64,000 nucleotides of DNA. Origin: Laetiporus sulphureus 93-53 (lineage: Eukaryota > Basidiomycota > Agaricomycetes > Polyporales > Laetiporaceae). Below are positions 60,944-64,000 of the stretch, one piece after another. The stretch lies in contig NW_024468518.1 of the NCBI RefSeq assembly GCF_001632365.1, positions 411,576 through 475,575 on the forward strand. The letters run 5' to 3'. The notes under the pieces are model-generated. The model was not told where the DNA came from, did not search any database, and was given only the letters and a program-made list of their open reading frames with translations. Position 1 is the first letter of the stretch. Each line of letters begins with the position of its first letter. Position numbers and translations under genes: made by a program.

Positions 60944-63900
60944 TCCGATGCGCAAACATCATTCTCATGGAGTAGCTTTCAGTTGTGTTCTCGCCGCAGT
61001 CTTTTGCCTCTGTTGGAATTACATTTGGCTTACTCTCGCTGATCTCCTATATGACTTGTGGATCATTCTGAGCCAAGAACTGCTAAGCAGTGCGCATCGG
61101 GTACTTATATGTCCTCGAGCGGACGCGAATACCACGCTGGCGTAATCATCATTAATATGCCGTGCTATTGAGACAGATCATCAAACTGTACAACACGAGT
61201 CACTGCTGCTGCCTCATCGTCTCCTTTAGGTTTGTCCGAAATGCTAAGTCTCATGCCTCGTGAAGGTCTATGTGAGACGCGTGCATTGGCTCGCACGCCG
61301 TCACCTATCTTGGGGTATGCTTTCCTCAGCGATGGTATCTTTAGACACTTGACTCCTCCCTGGGCACCGGATCATTCTCCTTCATGTCTTATTCATCACG
61401 GCAACTCAATTCGGCCACTGTCACGAACTCCACAGTGATCGCGAATCAGCACAGGGGGGCCTACACGCATCATCTCACGCTACTGAACGCCATCAGTCCG
61501 GACATGTGGAGTGCGCAACTGCCCTGTGGATCCCACGACTATCTTAATCTCTGCCGGTGAGGGCGGAACGCATGTCCGGATTTCTACTAGCGCGAGTCTG
61601 CTGCATGTGGATGGTATAGAATGAAAACCCCATTGCATTGCGACGCAGGTCCGGATGAGCGTACTCGGTGGACCTCTCGGAACTTCGGAACTCATCCTGT
61701 CCCGTCGTGTCCCGGGTGAGGCCGCGTGAGACTCCTATGTCCCTCGAGCGTGCTATGTCACTGAATGGCAGTGCCATTCTGATCCAGAATACTCTCATTC
61801 GGAATCTCACTGCGGCCCACTGTCAACAGGTCGAACAGACCTCCTGCCGTTCATGCCAACCCATCACAAGATCGGAATCGGACCGCTCCACGCTCGGACC
61901 GCAGAGAAGGTGTGGGACATTGTTCATCCGAGACATCCATAGCCTGTCAACGGCGATAACAATATTTGTTTCCAAGGGGGCCGCATCCGTTACACTGTAT
62001 ATGATTGACGCGGACACGAGGAACGTGGGACGCTCATTTTACGGCAAGCTGATTGCAGCTGAAGTGCTATTCGGACACGGATACAATTAAGCAGCAACTG
62101 TGGAGCTCGGAATGCGATTTTCCCTCTTGCGTTTCCATGTAAGACTGATATCAGCGGAGATCGTCCTCGCCTCAACCTGTGCACTAACAGCTTCCTCTAG
62201 TATTCTCTAAATTTGTTTTCTTCACAAAGTGTCAGCCGGTCAACGGCCGGACCCTCAAGTCAACAGATGCGACATACAGGAATGCGGAAGGGAACTTGAC
62301 CATCCCCATGGAACGTTGCTGCAAGTTCTGTGCTCTTCTGGTGCCTTGACCTACTCGTCGCCCAGAGCAACCGAGCTACGCCTTCCGCGAGAACCGCCCG
62401 GACCTCAAGGTTGGACGTGTATAGACTTGTGTGAGTGCTTCGACAATTCTGGCCACGACAACGCATTTCGCACAGGTCCGGCATGGCTTGACAGTTGGGA
62501 CAACGTGGTAAACGCGGGTCCTGTGCCGTTTTATTCAGCTTCACCCATCTTGCTGCGGTCACCTCCGCAGGTACGAATGACGCGAGCTTAATCCGACATG
62601 TCATCGACATCCCGTGCGATTCTTCCGATCTCGGAGAACTCGATTTAGCCTTTCGATGCGGTCCCATTGTACTGCGCCGATTGAGCGCTGCTTAGTGCGG
62701 GAGCGGGCACATATTACATCCGGGTGACATTAGAATCGAGTTTTCGGGCGATGGTTACAGGGCTCATGTCCGGACTGACGCATGTGGGATGCAGCGCTCG
62801 CCGAGTTCTGATGCATACGCTTGTTTGTCAGGAATACGGAACCTCGGTCTCATCGTGATGTGGCCGACCTTCAATTCCCTGTTCATCACGATATCATGAA
62901 GTTGATTTATTGAATCGCGATAACGATGTGTCCTTAGTACTCCAATATGTGGGTGAATCGCCGCCTGCCATTCTACCTTTCCGCCGCATTAACTGTGCAG
63001 CGTTTAATAGGCTTATAATGCGTGTGGCGTACTCGACAAGTTTACAGCTACAACTCCCAAAGGTCCAGTATTCATGGCAATCAACCCCGAGAATGATTGA
63101 TATTTCAATCACGGCATAGCGCACTCAAATGGTGCGTTTGTCCGCTTTGTCATAGCTCAAATTTCCATCTATCCAGATATATATGTCATCCTCAATCAAT
63201 CTTCCCTTCCTCATCAGCACGGAACAGGAATGGACTGCCATCTATCGAAAATATCTGGATATTGATGAACTTCAATGACAGCGCCTCACATGATGGGGAA
63301 GCTCGTGGGGGCAATCGGTGGATGATAAATGCCGCAGGGACTCGCGTCTCTTCGGCGCACCGCTGGAGATTACGCGAGATGGGAAATTGAAGATGGAAGG
63401 TGATCGCTGATGGACGCATGCAGTGCTTGCAATTGAATCGCAAACTTATCTCACTGGCTGATGAGGATATTGATGGTCGGAGTATTCCACGTTTTGATTT
63501 GGCCAGGACAGTTGAGTTGTTTATTCCGTTCTATACGGTTCCTCTGCTAGTGATCAATCACGCACAGGATCATGGACAGGCTATCAGGCGGTTGCGGCAG
63601 GATATACTCCTACGCAAATGGGGCTATGCGCATCGTATGGATACATGGAAGGTCTTTCTATTCAATCGTCTTTCCTGCTTCGTTGGAGTCGGGCGGTCGA
63701 AGGCCGCAATGATTGCCTTCGCCATGTTTTCGGTCCATCTCACGGCGGTTCACCTTAGCTCCGAACTCCGCGGGACGACGTCCCGTTCGTAATCTCCTAC
63801 CTCCGGGAACACGCTGAGCTGCTTACATGTGTGATATATATACGTTAAGAAAACAGACGGTGTGCGCGCTCAAAACATTTTACGTAGTGGTCTGTCTCTC

Positions 63901-64000
63901 CAGACGTCCCTGTGACGCCGAGTCCGTTGTGGCCACCATGACATTGGTAGAAATGCACTCAAACTCTCTGGGGATACCGCCTGACTATCGATCGACCACA
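60944..64000. other. No defensible gene in the last 3 kb
   Basis: Several plus-strand frames have partly protein-like sequence: VKCQPVNGRTLKSTDATYRN near 62230, DIPCDSSDLGELDLAFRCGP near 62605 (directly after a CCGCAG acceptor-like site), and SRSFSYSIVF-like pieces near 63650. They lie in different frames and I could not join them into a model with matching phases. No domain or mobile-element motif was recognised. The window may cut a gene at its right edge. Confidence 0.4.

Noticed and set aside
1..64000. CRISPR arrays, bacterial operons, integrases or prophage genes
   Set aside because: The sequence is a fungal nuclear region with spliced genes; no repeat-spacer pattern was seen.
1..64000. 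LTR retrotransposons or DNA transposons with coding capacity
   Set aside because: No reverse transcriptase, integrase or DDE motifs were recognised in any frame; short remnants without coding sequence cannot be excluded.

Overview
This window is nuclear DNA from a basidiomycete fungus, most likely an Agaricomycete. The genes are protein-coding, broken by many introns of about 45-65 nt with GT-AG ends and CTNA-type branch points. The protein set (Ku80, SMN, mitochondrial ClpP, Nic96, SRP68, Get3, Yap1-type bZIP, Erf4, Cyc8/Ssn6, SERF, Brr6) is eukaryotic and fungal. I assembled gene models by hand from open frames, splice sites and remembered family motifs; no similarity search was run. A 100-base run of N at 26627-26726 is an assembly gap.

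Left part (1-25 kb): a FYVE zinc-finger protein (+, 1564-2882), a 1,899-residue coiled-coil protein with no family assigned (+, 3634-9637), an oxysterol-binding Kes1/Osh-type protein (-, 10031-11902), an HNH-nuclease-domain protein (-, 13490-14869), an SMN homologue (+, 15276-16327), Ku80 (-, 16752-19829) and the SNF2/STH1-type chromatin-remodelling ATPase (+, 20035-25069). Ku80 and the remodeller start back to back across a 205-bp promoter.

Middle (25-46 kb): a poorly resolved tract with the assembly gap and an AT-rich patch, an F-box-like gene with a stop codon three codons after its apparent start, nucleoporin Nic96/Nup93 (-, 29987-33158), then a head-to-head pair SRP68 (-, 33444-35653) and GET3 (+, 35827-37274), which serve the two routes of protein targeting to the ER. 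A Yap1/AP-1-like bZIP regulator (-, 37918-39868) and the Erf4 subunit of Ras palmitoyltransferase (-, 43734-45358) follow.

Right part (46-64 kb): the Cyc8/Ssn6 TPR corepressor (-, 46775-50914), a 63-residue SERF protein (+, 53734-54140), mitochondrial ClpP (-, 57916-59145) and Brr6, a nuclear-envelope/nuclear-pore assembly protein (+, 59479-60943), separated by several gene-poor stretches of 3-4 kb. The last 3 kb has no model I can defend.

No new multi-gene system was found. The most unusual signal is in gene structure. Three genes need GC-AG introns to restore conserved protein (Ku80, GET3, BRR6). Three carry microexons in or next to catalytic motifs: 6 nt in ClpP, 15 nt in the SNF2 ATPase, and 18 nt encoding the P-loop of GET3. 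Standard gene callers would probably misannotate these loci.
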